Shown here piece after piece: positions 29,798-39,381 of a DNA stretch of 64,000 nt (its first letter is position 1; every line of letters begins with the position of its first letter). Position numbers and translations under genes: made by a program. Source of the stretch: Alkaliflexus imshenetskii DSM 15055 (GTDB taxonomy: Bacteria > Bacteroidota > Bacteroidia > Bacteroidales > Marinilabiliaceae); NCBI RefSeq assembly GCF_000517065.1, contig NZ_KI912105.1, positions 19,773-83,772 of the forward strand. The letters are read 5' to 3'. The notes below the pieces were generated by a model. The model searched no databases and was not told where the DNA came from. It was given only the letters and a program-made list of their open reading frames with translations.

Positions 29798-30718
29798 TTA
29801 ACGGCGTGCCCTCTGTTCCATTAATAACAACGAATGGTATATGAACTTGTTTACCGGCACATCAAGGCCTGCTTGATGTGCGAGTTTTACCACCGTTCCA
29901 TTTTGATATTCCAGCTCCGAAGGCTTCCCTTCCCACACATCTCGGGTCAACGATGACGTGGAACTATGTGGGAACGTATCAATAAAAGCCATGGTTTTAT
30001 CCACGAAGCCATCTTCGATATACACATTTAAGCGGGATGCAAGTGTGGCAATTTCAGTAAATAGTTGAAACATCATCTCGCGTGTTTCGGGTAATTCCCT
30101 TACTTCACCATAGGTTGAACGTGTCACAGCCAACAAAGCACTTACGCAAATAGCAATGAATTTTTTCCAGAGTTCAGATTGTATGTCGTCGGCCACTTTA
30201 GATTTGAAACCAGCATCGTTAAAAGTACGGCACAACTCAGCCACCCGGGTAGTTTTTGAATTATCTGTTTCGCCAAAAACAATGGTAGGCTCCACGCCAA
30301 AATGGCTAATTACACCTTGAGATTCAATTTTGCTGATGATACGGCAGAGACCTGCCAAAACATTCTTCGCAGGTAGATACTCCTTTAGTTCATCACTTGC
30401 CAAAACGCCGTTTTGCAAAGGCAGCACCATTGTATTTTCATCCACAACGGCTTTTAGCTGGGATGCTATGTCTCTAACCTGCCACGCTTTAACTGCAACC
30501 AGAACCAAATCGGCTTTCACATCCACTCCAATAGAAGAAATCACATTTACCGGGTTAAGGTTAAAGTCGCCATTGATACTTTTTACCATCAGTCCGTTTG
30601 TACGCATGGCTTCTCCGTGCGCCCCACGTGCCACAAAAGTTACATCGTGGCCTGCCAATGCCAATCGACCACCAAAATAGGCGCCAACGCCTCCTGCTCC
30701 AATTACCAATATTTTCAC
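29798..30718 (-). CDS. panE: 2-dehydropantoate 2-reductase family protein (PanE-like)
   Basis: 306 aa with N-terminal NADPH-binding GAGGVGAYFGGRLA, a Rossmann domain with VAVKAWQV, and a C-terminal helical ketopantoate-reductase domain (about 175-300: ELWKKFIAICVSALLAVTRSTYGE). The reaction for true PanE is ketopantoate to pantoate in coenzyme A synthesis. Paralogues act on other 2-keto acids, so the symbol is tentative. It lies 25 bp downstream of the photolyase gene on the same strand. Confidence 0.85.
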   Translation of the reverse strand: MKILVIGAGGVGAYFGGRLALAGHDVTFVARGAHGEAMRTNGLMVKSINGDFNLNPVNVISSIGVDVKADLVLVAVKAWQVRDIASQLKAVVDENTMVLPLQNGVLASDELKEYLPAKNVLAGLCRIISKIESQGVISHFGVEPTIVFGETDNSKTTRVAELCRTFNDAGFKSKVADDIQSELWKKFIAICVSALLAVTRSTYGEVRELPETREMMFQLFTEIATLASRLNVYIEDGFVDKTMAFIDTFPHSSTSSLTRDVWEGKPSELEYQNGTVVKLAHQAGLDVPVNKFIYHSLLLMEQRARR

Positions 30719-30743
30719 AATCAGTTATATTAAAATTAAACCA

Positions 30744-32009
30744 TCAGGATAAATCGCACCATTTCGTTCTAAACTCACCATTCAAATCAAACTTTTCGGC
30801 TTGTTTTTTTAGGTTAAAGCGGCGGTTCACTCTGCTATCGGTACCTCTGCCCGACTGATAAGCCCAGTTTCCGTAATTACTGTACACATCATAATCAATT
30901 AACAGATGCTCAAACCAGGCAGCTCCCCATTGCCAATTCACTTTTAATTCCTTTGCAAGATAGTAAGAAACCAGCATACGGCCCCGGTTACTCATAAAAC
31001 CGGTGGCACGTAATTCATTCATAAGCGCATCTACAATGTCCACACCGGTTTTACCCTGACGCCATCTGTCGAAGGAATCCAAATCGTTATACATTGCCGG
31101 AGTTGAACTACGCAGCCCACTCAACCAAAAAAGTCGTGCACCATACCGCATTATCAAATATCGGAAATAATCCCGCCAAATAAGTTGCTCCTTTATTGTT
31201 TGCACCGATTGAACAGCCAGTTCGTCATTCAGCAGAAGACCATTCAGGCTTTGCATCACCATCCTGGCCGAAAGCGCGCCATTGGCAAGCCATGGCGCCA
31301 GATGAGAAGAGAAATGGTCTCCTGAAAGCTGATTGCGTGTTTCAGCATACCTTAAAACTGCGCCACTTTCAATGTAATCCTTCAGATGTTTTAATCCGGC
31401 CAGCTCTCCCCCTTTAAACTTTATATCATCAGAAGTTAGCGGAATCTCCGACGACATCTGTAACAATTCATCAGGAATAGGTTGAAAAGGTTTAATACTA
31501 AAAATATCAGAACTTGGTCCGGAGAGATTAGCCAACTCCCACACCTTATTCTTAAAAGCAGTGTAGTAAAATGGGGATTTATCAATGGAAAAAGGTGCAT
31601 ATTGTGGTGTTACCAGCATACTTCCATCAATCAATTGCAACTTTGCAAATGATGCCACACGGTTTTGCAGCAGCAACTCTTCATGCGCATACTCATTTTG
31701 GGCAAAGATGGATTGGGCGTCTAAAAGTCTGTATAATCGCTGAAGAATGGATGTTGTGTCACCTCTAAAAAAGAGAAGTTGCGAACCGTGCGCCGTTAAT
31801 CGCCCGGACAGCTCATGCAGTGATTGTAATAAAAACTCATACCGGAACTTACCCATCTTAGAAAATCCCAGTTGATAATTAGTCATCTGGCTATCATCCA
31901 AAATGTAAACGGCTACAATTGGGCTCCCACTCGCAATGGCTGCTAAAAGCGCAGGGTTGTCGTGAAGGCGGAGATCGTTTCGGAACCAGTAAACTATCGG
32001 TTTATTCAT
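30744..32009 (-). CDS. Deoxyribodipyrimidine photolyase / cryptochrome DASH-like
   Basis: The start at 32009 (MNKPIVYWFRNDLRLHDNPAL) is the family N-terminus; the longer frame to 32063 is rejected. The 421-aa protein has the alpha/beta antenna domain (1-130) and the helical FAD domain with SSHLAPWLANGALSARMV, LIWRDYFRYLIMRYG, GFMSNRGRMLVSYYLAKEL and WAYQSGRGTDSR. The GRGTDSR ending and the RNDLRLHD start fit the DASH group. It repairs UV-induced pyrimidine dimers, possibly preferring single-stranded DNA as DASH enzymes do; photolyase versus pure sensor cannot be decided here. Confidence 0.9.
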   Translation of the reverse strand: MNKPIVYWFRNDLRLHDNPALLAAIASGSPIVAVYILDDSQMTNYQLGFSKMGKFRYEFLLQSLHELSGRLTAHGSQLLFFRGDTTSILQRLYRLLDAQSIFAQNEYAHEELLLQNRVASFAKLQLIDGSMLVTPQYAPFSIDKSPFYYTAFKNKVWELANLSGPSSDIFSIKPFQPIPDELLQMSSEIPLTSDDIKFKGGELAGLKHLKDYIESGAVLRYAETRNQLSGDHFSSHLAPWLANGALSARMVMQSLNGLLLNDELAVQSVQTIKEQLIWRDYFRYLIMRYGARLFWLSGLRSSTPAMYNDLDSFDRWRQGKTGVDIVDALMNELRATGFMSNRGRMLVSYYLAKELKVNWQWGAAWFEHLLIDYDVYSNYGNWAYQSGRGTDSRVNRRFNLKKQAEKFDLNGEFRTKWCDLS

Positions 32010-32126
32010 TTGAATAGTATGTTTAAATTTATGTGTGCACAACTTAAACAAATAAAAGTCCAACCGGTTTTCAAAAAAAAAGGGAAGAACCGAAGTCTCC
32101 CCTGTACAAAAATAGTTTTACTACAA

Positions 32127-32630
32127 TTACTCCGTTGCAGTGGCTTCGCCCCGCATGGACATAATATCCCGGTCGAAAAGGTAAAGACTTCCCGAACCAG
32201 CAAGTTTCAACTTATCAAGCAACGTCTGAGCAGAAGCCTCCTCTTCAATTTGCTCCTGAACAAACCACTGTATCCAGTTGTGGGTGGTAAAATCCTTCTC
32301 TTCGAGACACACACCAACAATGTCGTTGATACATTTGCTCACGTACTGTTCATGTTCATACACCTTCTCAAACACAGACTGTACGCTTTCAAAGTCTGTT
32401 GGCGGCTTATCAAAACCAGGAATTATAGCGCGTCCTCCGCGCTCATTCACATAGTCCACAAACTTAAGCATGTGCATACGCTCTTCTTCGGCCTGAGCAA
32501 ACAACCACTGGGCTATCCCTGCCAATCCTTTTGTTTCGGCCCAACTGGCCATAGCAAGATATAGGTTAGAAGAGTAACCTTCCTTTTCGATTTGCTCAAC
32601 CAAAACTTTTTCAACTTTCTTATTCAACAT
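32127..32630 (-). CDS. ftnA: Ferritin
   Basis: The start at 32630 (MLNKKVEKVLVEQIEKEGYSS) gives the normal 167-aa non-haem ferritin; the longer frame adds an unrelated N-terminus. Ferroxidase residues are visible in EQIEKEGYSSNLYLAMASW, AQAEEERMHMLKF and NWIQWFVQEQIEEE. It assembles into a 24-mer storing ferric iron in the cytoplasm. It stands alone, 115 bp from the photolyase gene. Confidence 0.95.
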   Translation of the reverse strand: MLNKKVEKVLVEQIEKEGYSSNLYLAMASWAETKGLAGIAQWLFAQAEEERMHMLKFVDYVNERGGRAIIPGFDKPPTDFESVQSVFEKVYEHEQYVSKCINDIVGVCLEEKDFTTHNWIQWFVQEQIEEEASAQTLLDKLKLAGSGSLYLFDRDIMSMRGEATATE

Positions 32631-32862
32631 GGTAATTAGTTTTAGATTAGACATCAAATATAAGGTGAAACCTTGCGAAAGGTTCAATCCAATTAATACC
32701 AACTGCGTAATTTGGAATTATTCTATTTAAGAAACCTTTTTACAAACAAATTGTTAATAAAAATGCAATTGCGTTAACAAAAACAACCTCCCAAAAATGC
32801 TTTACTCCTGAAAGATGATAAACAGGATAAGATGAGAGTTAAACTGGCCAAAACCAAGTGTA

Positions 32863-34374
32863 ATGATAAAGAAAATTCTGATAGCAAACCGTGGCGAAAT
32901 AGCCGTACGCATCATCCGTTCCTGCCGGGAAATGGGCATACTGAGCGTAGCCGTTTATTCCGATGCAGACCGTTCAGCAATGCATGTAAGATATGCAGAT
33001 GAAGCCTACCGCCTCGGCGCGGCACCATCGAGTGAGAGCTACCTGAACATATCTGCAATTTTAAATGCCGCTAAAAAAGCAAAAGCCGATGCCATACACC
33101 CGGGGTACGGATTTTTATCAGAAAACGCTGAATTTGCCACCAAAGTAAAAGCGGCCGGGCTCATTTTCATTGGGCCATCGCCATACTCCATTACAGCCAT
33201 GGGCGATAAAATGCGCGCCCGCGAGCTCATGAAAAAGGCCAATGTACCAATTGTGCCGGGGTCGGGTGCGTTGTCAGATTCAGAGGCGGAAATATACTCG
33301 ATGGCAGAAGAGATTGGTTACCCTGTAATGATAAAAGCCTCAGCAGGAGGAGGCGGTAAAGGGATGCGACTTGTGCATTCGGCTAAAGAGCTGATAGCCT
33401 CGGTGAAGCTGGCAAAATCAGAAGCAATAACAGCATTTGGCAACGATGCCGTATACCTCGAAAAATATCTCCTTGAACCACATCATATTGAATTTCAGAT
33501 ATTGGCAGACAACCACGGAAACGTGGTACATCTATATGAACGGGAATGCAGCGTTCAGCGACGCCACCAAAAGGTAGTGGAAGAAACTCCTTCGCCATTC
33601 ATAACAGATACTATACGCCAGGAGATGGCTCTACATGCCATTTCAGCAGCCAAATCAGTCAACTACTCGGGCGCAGGAACCATTGAGTTTCTGATGGATA
33701 AGAACCACAACTTCTATTTTCTGGAGATGAACACACGCCTACAGGTTGAGCACCCTATTACCGAAAGAGTCACAGGTGTTGACCTTGTAAAAGCACAGAT
33801 TAAAGTTGCCATGAATGAGCCGCTTGATCTTATCCAGGAAGATATTCAGCAACGGGGCCATTCCATTGAGTGCCGCATCTATGCCGAAGACCCTGGCAAC
33901 GGATTCAGACCCAGTCCGGGACTGATAAAACAAATCACCGAACCATTGGGATTGGGAGTAAGAACGGATGGCTATGTGTACGAAGGTTACGAAATACCGG
34001 TATATTATGATCCCCTTATATCCAAACTCATTATATGGGCACCAACCAGAAAAGAAGCCATCGACCGCATGAAAAGAGCTTTGTTTGAATATAAAATTAC
34101 CGGAATTAAAACCAACATTTCGTTTGTGCAGCGCATTATGGAGGCTCCTGCATTTGTTGAAGGAAACTATAACACCCATTTTATTGATGAGCACATTGAC
34201 GAACTGCTTCAGGGCGACCAAAAATGCGAACAACGTGAAGATATTGCCATGATTATAGCTTATCTGGACTATCAAAACAAACAACACAAAAGAATGGACT
34301 TTCACAAAGATGCCTCCTCAAAATCATCAAACTGGAAAAACTTTGGAAGACTATTCAGACATAATCCCTATTGA
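32863..34374 (+). CDS. accC: Biotin carboxylase subunit of an acyl-CoA carboxylase (AccC-type)
   Basis: 503 aa with the biotin carboxylase N-domain (ILIANRGEIAVRIIRSCREMG), the ATP-grasp domain with KASAGGGGKGMRLV, ECSVQRRHQKVVEE and EMNTRLQVEHPITE, and the C-domain (HSIECRIYAEDP...GIKTNISFVQRIM). It is longer than E. coli AccC (449 aa), as in acyl- or propionyl-CoA carboxylase subunits of Bacteroidota. It carboxylates biotin on the carrier protein encoded 45 bp downstream. No carboxyltransferase gene follows, so that subunit must be encoded elsewhere. Confidence 0.92.
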   Translation: MIKKILIANRGEIAVRIIRSCREMGILSVAVYSDADRSAMHVRYADEAYRLGAAPSSESYLNISAILNAAKKAKADAIHPGYGFLSENAEFATKVKAAGLIFIGPSPYSITAMGDKMRARELMKKANVPIVPGSGALSDSEAEIYSMAEEIGYPVMIKASAGGGGKGMRLVHSAKELIASVKLAKSEAITAFGNDAVYLEKYLLEPHHIEFQILADNHGNVVHLYERECSVQRRHQKVVEETPSPFITDTIRQEMALHAISAAKSVNYSGAGTIEFLMDKNHNFYFLEMNTRLQVEHPITERVTGVDLVKAQIKVAMNEPLDLIQEDIQQRGHSIECRIYAEDPGNGFRPSPGLIKQITEPLGLGVRTDGYVYEGYEIPVYYDPLISKLIIWAPTRKEAIDRMKRALFEYKITGIKTNISFVQRIMEAPAFVEGNYNTHFIDEHIDELLQGDQKCEQREDIAMIIAYLDYQNKQHKRMDFHKDASSKSSNWKNFGRLFRHNPY

Positions 34375-34419
34375 GTTGGCAACAAAATCATCCACACGTG
34401 AAATTAAAAGAGTTAAACC

Positions 34420-34920
34420 ATGAAGATGATAGTTAAAAGCGGTGATAAAACAAAAACCGTTAAAGTACTTAAAAAAGAAGGCGATTTATTTACCATTGCG
34501 CTGGATGACAAAACATATACACTCGATATTGTAAAAGTTGAACATGCCGTTTACTCCATTCTTCATAACGGACTGAGCATCAATATGGAGATGATTGAGG
34601 GTGATACACGAGGAGCATACAAAGTAAACACGCTACACAACTATTTTGAAGTCTCCGTTGAACCAGCAATAACAATTCAGGGTAACGGAAGCAGAAAGAA
34701 ACAAACCCACCAATTGGTAAAAGCCCCAATGCCTGGCAAAATTGTTAAAGTAAAGGTGGCTCCGGGCGACATAGTAGAAGCCGGAACGCCTTTGGTAGTG
34801 CTATCAGCTATGAAGATGGAGAATGAAATTTACAGCACAGCTTCGGGTACAGTGCTTAAAGTGGCAGTGAAAGAAGATGACCTGGTGCGTGATGGTCAAA
34901 TGCTTGTGGATATCGGATAA
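34420..34920 (+). CDS. Biotin carboxyl carrier protein (biotin/lipoyl attachment domain)
   Basis: 166 aa; the C-terminal 70 residues form a biotinyl domain with the biotinylated lysine K132 in SAMKMENEI and the preceding APMPGKIVKVKVAPGD. The N-terminal part (1-90) is a poorly conserved extension. It acts with the biotin carboxylase just upstream, with which it is certainly co-transcribed (45 bp gap). It could serve acetyl-, propionyl- or methylmalonyl-CoA reactions. Confidence 0.9.
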   Translation: MKMIVKSGDKTKTVKVLKKEGDLFTIALDDKTYTLDIVKVEHAVYSILHNGLSINMEMIEGDTRGAYKVNTLHNYFEVSVEPAITIQGNGSRKKQTHQLVKAPMPGKIVKVKVAPGDIVEAGTPLVVLSAMKMENEIYSTASGTVLKVAVKEDDLVRDGQMLVDIG

Positions 34921-35175
34921 CACTAATTCGATATCAGTTTGATGAGAAATAAATTAACTGTTTAAGACTAACTTAATAAACAGGACATAGACACGAAGAC
35001 CATAAGATTTTAGACAGATAAAGTATTTCAGAAAGATGATTAGATTGATCTTATTTTTGTTCTATCTCGTCTATTGGTCTAAATGTCTTATCCCGCATTA
35101 CGGGACTTCGCTTTGCTCTGCATCTAATAGTCTAGAAATATTCAAAGCAGCCTCAAAATATCTGATAAGCAAAAC

Positions 35176-36036
35176 CTATTTGCTTATTACACCATTCTCA
35201 TCAAACAGTTTGGGACAAAATTCGCCGCCGTCCCAATGCCAGAGATGACGATAGCCGGCATTCAGTAGCATGCCAGCCACTTCGGAGAATCCACTTAAAA
35301 GTGCATCAGGATGATGTGCATCACTATTAATGGTAACTCTTACATTGTTGTCAAACATCCATTTGAAATGTGACACCGATGGAAAAGTCATTTCGGTTTT
35401 GGAAAAATATTTGGTATTGATCTCCACCACCACCTCTCTTTGAGCCGCGATCTTAAGGGTTTCATAAACCAAATCGCGATACCACTTCGCATTTTCATCA
35501 AAATGTGGTGAGACCACGTTATGCATCCTTATTTTATCCATGTGTCCGAGTATCTCGGGCGGCTGCGTGGTTAACATTTCATTTTGCAAATAAAAATAGC
35601 GTGTAACAGCTGCCTGCACATCACCGTTAAAAATCTCATTTACCCCTTTCACAAATTCACTGTTGTTATTGTCGATAGACCAACGTGTGCCATCATCAAA
35701 TGCATCCACAAAATGCACAGAACCTACCACATAATCTAGCTTTGAATCAAAAATGAGCTGACTCCCGGGACCAATTACACCCGGAATAAAATCAACCTCA
35801 AGGGATTTTAGAACAATGAGCCCATTGCCATTGTTTTGCTTTAGTCCTTCAATATCATCGAGATAGACAGGCAACTTACTGGCAGGCATGTTCCATGATG
35901 TTGGAAAGGGAACCGGCGCATGACAAGAAAATCCTATCACTCGCATTCTTTTATCCATTGCAGAACGAATGTAGTCTTCCGGTGTTTCTTTTCCATCACA
36001 ATAATGGCAATGCCCATGATAGTTACTCCAACTCAT
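35176..36036 (-). CDS. PHP-domain histidinol-phosphatase family protein
   Basis: 286 aa beginning SWSNYHGHCHYCDGKETPEDYI, the HxH metal motif of PHP phosphoesterases. Further metal ligands fit EVDFIPG, VGSVHFVD, DKIRMHN, EINTKYF and INSDAHHPDALLS near the C-terminus. This is the HisJ/HisK class of histidinol-phosphatase that performs the penultimate step of histidine synthesis. There are no his genes nearby, so another phosphoester substrate remains possible. The 34921-35175 stretch downstream holds nothing I recognise. Confidence 0.85.
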   Translation of the reverse strand: MSWSNYHGHCHYCDGKETPEDYIRSAMDKRMRVIGFSCHAPVPFPTSWNMPASKLPVYLDDIEGLKQNNGNGLIVLKSLEVDFIPGVIGPGSQLIFDSKLDYVVGSVHFVDAFDDGTRWSIDNNNSEFVKGVNEIFNGDVQAAVTRYFYLQNEMLTTQPPEILGHMDKIRMHNVVSPHFDENAKWYRDLVYETLKIAAQREVVVEINTKYFSKTEMTFPSVSHFKWMFDNNVRVTINSDAHHPDALLSGFSEVAGMLLNAGYRHLWHWDGGEFCPKLFDENGVISK

Positions 36037-36292
36037 AGCTATTTTCTTGTCAATTATTCAAACACATTTACAAAAGAGCCCAACAAACCCTACGCTCAAA
36101 AATAACCCAATTAATCCAATCCATGAAACCGCTCCTAAATAATATTACCTCTAAAGCGAACCGAATTTTGGATTACGTATTCAACCTTTGACATATAACA
36201 ATCAAACGAAGAAAAAGATAAAAATGATTGAATGGAATATTAAGTGGTGCACACGCAACAGATAACTAGATGAAAGATTCAATAAGATTGCC

Positions 36293-36300
36293 TATTTTTG
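36293..36300 (+). promoter_or_regulatory. -7 promoter box for prfC
   Basis: TATTTTTG, 20 bp before the ATG, fits TAnnTTTG; it implies a very short 5' leader. No clear -33 element. Confidence 0.45.
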
Positions 36301-36319
36301 CAAACTCAAAAAAAAGACC

Positions 36320-37897
36320 ATGACATTTAAAGAAGAGATAAAAAGGAGACGTACGTTTGGAATTATAAGTCACCCCGATGCCGGAAAAACCACACTTACA
36401 GAAAAGTTGCTTCTGTTTGGTGGTGCAATTCACGTGGCGGGGGCTGTTAAGTCTAACAAAATAAAGAAAACGGCGACCTCCGACTTCATGGAAATTGAGA
36501 AGCAGAGAGGAATATCGGTGGCTACCTCGGTCATGGGTTTTGATTATAACGGCTATAAGGTAAATATTCTGGATACCCCGGGTCACCAGGATTTTGCGGA
36601 AGATACTTACCGAACACTCACAGCAGTAGACAGTGTGATTATTGTGGTTGATGCGGCCAAAGGCGTAGAAACACAAACGCGCAAACTCATGGAAGTTTGC
36701 CGTATGCGTCACACGCCGGTAATTGTATTCATCAATAAGTTAGACCGCCCCGGCAAGGACCCTTTTGAGCTGCTCGATGAAGTGGAGGAGGAGCTAAAAA
36801 TAAAGGTGCGTCCGCTGGCCTGGCCAATGGGCAGTGGTGACCAGTTCCAAGGGGTGTACAATATATTTGAAGAGAGCCTATACCTGTTTACGCCAAACAA
36901 ACAAACACTCGAAGATGGTATCGAGATAAAGGACATACATGATCCCCAACTTGAAGAGTTTGTGACACCACGTGCCGCCTCAACCCTTCGAGAAGAGCTG
37001 GAGCTCATCGATGGTGTTTATCCCGAATTTGAGCATGAGGCGTACTTAAAAGGCACGCTGGCTCCGGTGTTTTTTGGAAGTGCATTAAACAACTTCGGAG
37101 TTCGTGAGTTGCTTCATGCATTCCTGAAACTTGCCCCTTCACCCCGCCCCTCAATCACCGATAAGCGCGTGGTTGAGCCAGAAGAAGAAGCCTTTACGGG
37201 ATTTGTGTTTAAAATTCACGCCAACATGGATCCCAACCACCGCAACCGTTTGGCGTTTGTAAAAATATGCTCCGGACATTTTCAAAGAAATACAAACTAT
37301 ATGCATGTGGGACTAAAAAAACAGATGAAGTTCAGCAGTCCAACAGCATTTATGGCCGAAAAGAAATCCATTATCGATGAAGCATTTCCAGGAGACATCG
37401 TTGGCATACCCGATTCTGGCAACTTTAAAATTGGCGATACACTCACCGAAGGCGAGATATTAAACTTTAAAGGTTTGCCAAGCTTTTCGCCGGAACTGTT
37501 CCGCTACATTGAAAATGCAGACCCAATGAAATCCAAACAGTTGGCAAAAGGCATTGATCAGTTGATGGACGAAGGTGTGGCTCAGCTTTTTGTGAGTCAG
37601 TTTAACGGACGTAAGATCATTGGTACAGTTGGCGCATTGCAGTTTGAGGTTATTCAGTACCGTTTGCTACATGAATATAGTGCCTCATGCCGTTACGAAC
37701 CCATCAATCTGTACAAAGCATGTTGGATAAAGTCAAATGACAAAGCCGAGTTGGAGGATTTCAAAAAACGCAAGAATCAATATATGGCTAAAGATAAATA
37801 TGGCCGTGACGTATTTCTGGCAGATTCATCCTACATGCTGCAAATGGCACAGGAGAGTTTTAAAAAACTTGAGTTTCATTTTACGTCTGAATTCTAA
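36320..37897 (+). CDS. prfC: Peptide chain release factor 3
   Basis: 525 aa translational GTPase with G1 [15 protein letters not shown], the RF3-specific [13 protein letters not shown] segment, switch [14 protein letters not shown]3 [12 protein letters not shown] and G4 [10 protein letters not shown], then EF-Tu-like domains 2 and 3 (to [15 protein letters not shown]). The length equals E. coli RF3 (529). It recycles RF1/RF2 from the ribosome after termination. Confidence 0.96.
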   Translation: MTFKEEIKRRRTFGIISHPDAGKTTLTEKLLLFGGAIHVAGAVKSNKIKKTATSDFMEIEKQRGISVATSVMGFDYNGYKVNILDTPGHQDFAEDTYRTLTAVDSVIIVVDAAKGVETQTRKLMEVCRMRHTPVIVFINKLDRPGKDPFELLDEVEEELKIKVRPLAWPMGSGDQFQGVYNIFEESLYLFTPNKQTLEDGIEIKDIHDPQLEEFVTPRAASTLREELELIDGVYPEFEHEAYLKGTLAPVFFGSALNNFGVRELLHAFLKLAPSPRPSITDKRVVEPEEEAFTGFVFKIHANMDPNHRNRLAFVKICSGHFQRNTNYMHVGLKKQMKFSSPTAFMAEKKSIIDEAFPGDIVGIPDSGNFKIGDTLTEGEILNFKGLPSFSPELFRYIENADPMKSKQLAKGIDQLMDEGVAQLFVSQFNGRKIIGTVGALQFEVIQYRLLHEYSASCRYEPINLYKACWIKSNDKAELEDFKKRKNQYMAKDKYGRDVFLADSSYMLQMAQESFKKLEFHFTSEF

Positions 37898-38054
37898 AGC
37901 AAGCGCTTATAACTTTTGATTTTCTCCGCTATTAACGGTAAATTTGATTTTCATTAGCAGGCGATTCCGTAAACCACCAATATCTTAGCTTTTAAGGGTT
38001 TTCATGAAGAAAATCCGGGGGAATTGCATTTTTAAAAATCAACAGAGAGACACC

Positions 38055-38447
38055 ATGAGCACCAATACAATTGAAGAAGGATTGCGCCTCACCCTTGAAA
38101 AGCGGGTGGAAAATGAAGAATTGGCAAAAAACATAGGCACCTCCAGGGTTTCAGTTTTGGCCACCTCATCGTTAATCCTGTTTATGGAGAAGGCTGTATC
38201 GATGCTTATAGAGCCGTATCTGGAAGAGGGAACAGAAACTGTCAGTTCCGAAATCAACATCAAACACTTTAAGCCGGTTGGCGAGGGCGTATTGATAAGA
38301 TGCCTTGTACATCTGAAATTTATCGAGAAGAATAAGTTGTTTTTTGATGTGGTGATTTTGGATGAGAACCATGAAGAGGTTGCCATTGGTGCGCACAGCC
38401 GATACATTGTTCAATTGGAGAAATTTAACAAGCTTATTGAGCGTTAA
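38055..38447 (+). CDS. Hot-dog thioesterase family protein
   Basis: The start at 38055 (MSTNTIEEGLRLTLEKRVENE) is preferred over an ATG 17 codons upstream that adds a basic tail. 130 aa with LATSSLILFMEKAVSMLIEPYLEEGTETV and IKHFKPVGEGVLIRC, the pattern of the fluoroacetyl-CoA thioesterase-like group of hot-dog proteins. Members hydrolyse short acyl-CoAs; the real substrate is unknown. The next gene follows after 14 bp, so the two form an operon. Confidence 0.8.
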   Translation: MSTNTIEEGLRLTLEKRVENEELAKNIGTSRVSVLATSSLILFMEKAVSMLIEPYLEEGTETVSSEINIKHFKPVGEGVLIRCLVHLKFIEKNKLFFDVVILDENHEEVAIGAHSRYIVQLEKFNKLIER

Positions 38448-38461
38448 CATACGTTTGGGTT

Positions 38462-39043
38462 ATGGATTTTTTGGATACATTCTGGATTACCTGGATATTT
38501 ATTCCCCTGATGATTTTTTTCGCCAGGGTTTCGGATGTTACAATCGGAACTCTTAGAATCGTTTTTGTATCAAAAGGTTTTAAGTTTCTCGCACCCATAC
38601 TGGGCTTTTTCGAAGTGTTTATATGGCTTTTAGCCATGAGCAAGATATTCCAGAACCTCGACAACTGGCTCTATTATGTAGCCTACTCGGCAGGCTTTGC
38701 AGTTGGAAATTATATTGGATTGCTTATTGAAGAGCGATTGGCACTTGGTTTTGTGAATCTTCGAATCATAACGCTTGCCTCTGGCGATGCACTCATAAAA
38801 CGGTTGTCGACCGAAGGTTTTGGTGTGACCACTACAGAGGCAATGGGCACACGTGGACGTGTGAATGTGATTTACTGCGTCATCAAGCGCAGTGACTATA
38901 AACATGTAGCAAAGATAATTCTTGAATACAACCCAAAAGCATTTTATACCATTGAAGACATCCGGTTTGCCAATCAGGGTGTATTCCCTATCAGATCGAT
39001 GATGCGTGGCTATGGAAACTTTCCGTGGCGCAAAGGAAAATAG
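38462..39043 (+). CDS. UPF0316/DUF2179 membrane protein
   Basis: 193 aa with three membrane helices in the first 90 residues (WITWIFIPLMIFFARV, LAPILGFFEVFIWLLAM, YVAYSAGFAVGNYIGLL) and a C-terminal cytoplasmic DUF2179 domain (about 100-185: GFGVTTTEAMGTRGRVNVIYCVIKR is its core). The family function is unknown; DUF2179 domains bind small ligands such as cyclic dinucleotides in related proteins (inference by family). Second gene of an operon with the thioesterase. Confidence 0.88.
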   Translation: MDFLDTFWITWIFIPLMIFFARVSDVTIGTLRIVFVSKGFKFLAPILGFFEVFIWLLAMSKIFQNLDNWLYYVAYSAGFAVGNYIGLLIEERLALGFVNLRIITLASGDALIKRLSTEGFGVTTTEAMGTRGRVNVIYCVIKRSDYKHVAKIILEYNPKAFYTIEDIRFANQGVFPIRSMMRGYGNFPWRKGK

Positions 39044-39077
39044 CAATGCACAGGTGGTGATTGCATCCGTTTTTCCC

Positions 39078-39108
39078 TTGCAGAAACCCTTATAAACGGC
39101 TATATTTG
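39078..39108 (+). promoter_or_regulatory. Promoter of the candidate structured RNA
   Basis: TTG (39078-39080) and TATATTTG (39101-39108) lie 20 bp apart, the best match to the Bacteroidetes -33/-7 consensus in the window. It is not in front of any coding gene but in front of the folded RNA, with an expected start near 39114. Confidence 0.65.
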
Positions 39109-39113
39109 TAGTA

Positions 39114-39354
39114 AGATCATTGACATAAAAGAAACCGCATCAGCTGCTAGTTATTGTTAAACTCAACACTATCAACATACCGAGTAAGCTATTTGTTTCA
39201 AGGACAGGCCTCACCTTCGGGTTATCTTCGTGATACGGAGGATCTTCGCGAAGCAGGTGCACTCAAATTCCTGTTCTATAGGAGTTTAATTAGACTCAGT
39301 TGATGCGGCTCCCATCATAAAAGCAGCCTTTCTCACGGAGGGCTGCTTTTTATT
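39114..39354 (+). ncRNA. Candidate structured small RNA, 6S RNA-like fold
   Basis: Nested long-range pairings close one rod-shaped structure. These are 12 bp (39135-39146 with 39297-39308, one G-U), 8 bp TTAAACTC/GAGTTTAA (39157-39164 with 39282-39289), CTAT/ATAG (39169-39172 with 39278-39281), 8 bp AGGACAGG/CCTGTTCT (39201-39208 with 39270-39277), CACCT/AGGTG (39212-39216 with 39255-39259), and a small apical hairpin. Internal loops between stems give an interrupted rod of 174 nt, the size and shape of 6S RNA, which binds RNA polymerase. There is no open reading frame. A promoter lies before it and an intrinsic terminator ends it. Identity as 6S is inference; SRP RNA and tmRNA features are absent. 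Confidence 0.6.
39319..39354 (+). terminator. Intrinsic terminator of the structured RNA
   Basis: 10-bp perfect stem aaaagcagcc / ggctgctttt with a 12-nt loop, followed by tatttg. Because of the A-rich 5' arm it can also serve the - strand gene ending at 39382. Confidence 0.85.
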
Positions 39355-39381
39355 TGCAGTAAAATTCATCCATCCCAAATT

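Noticed and set aside
35036-35248. 70-codon + strand ORF
   Set aside because: Its 3' end overlaps the well supported PHP phosphatase gene on the other strand, and the product shows no family features.
39114-39354. Structured RNA as SRP RNA or tmRNA
   Set aside because: The SRP apical sequence with GGAAGCAGC and its opposing CAGG is missing, and no tRNA-like ends or tag reading frame are present.
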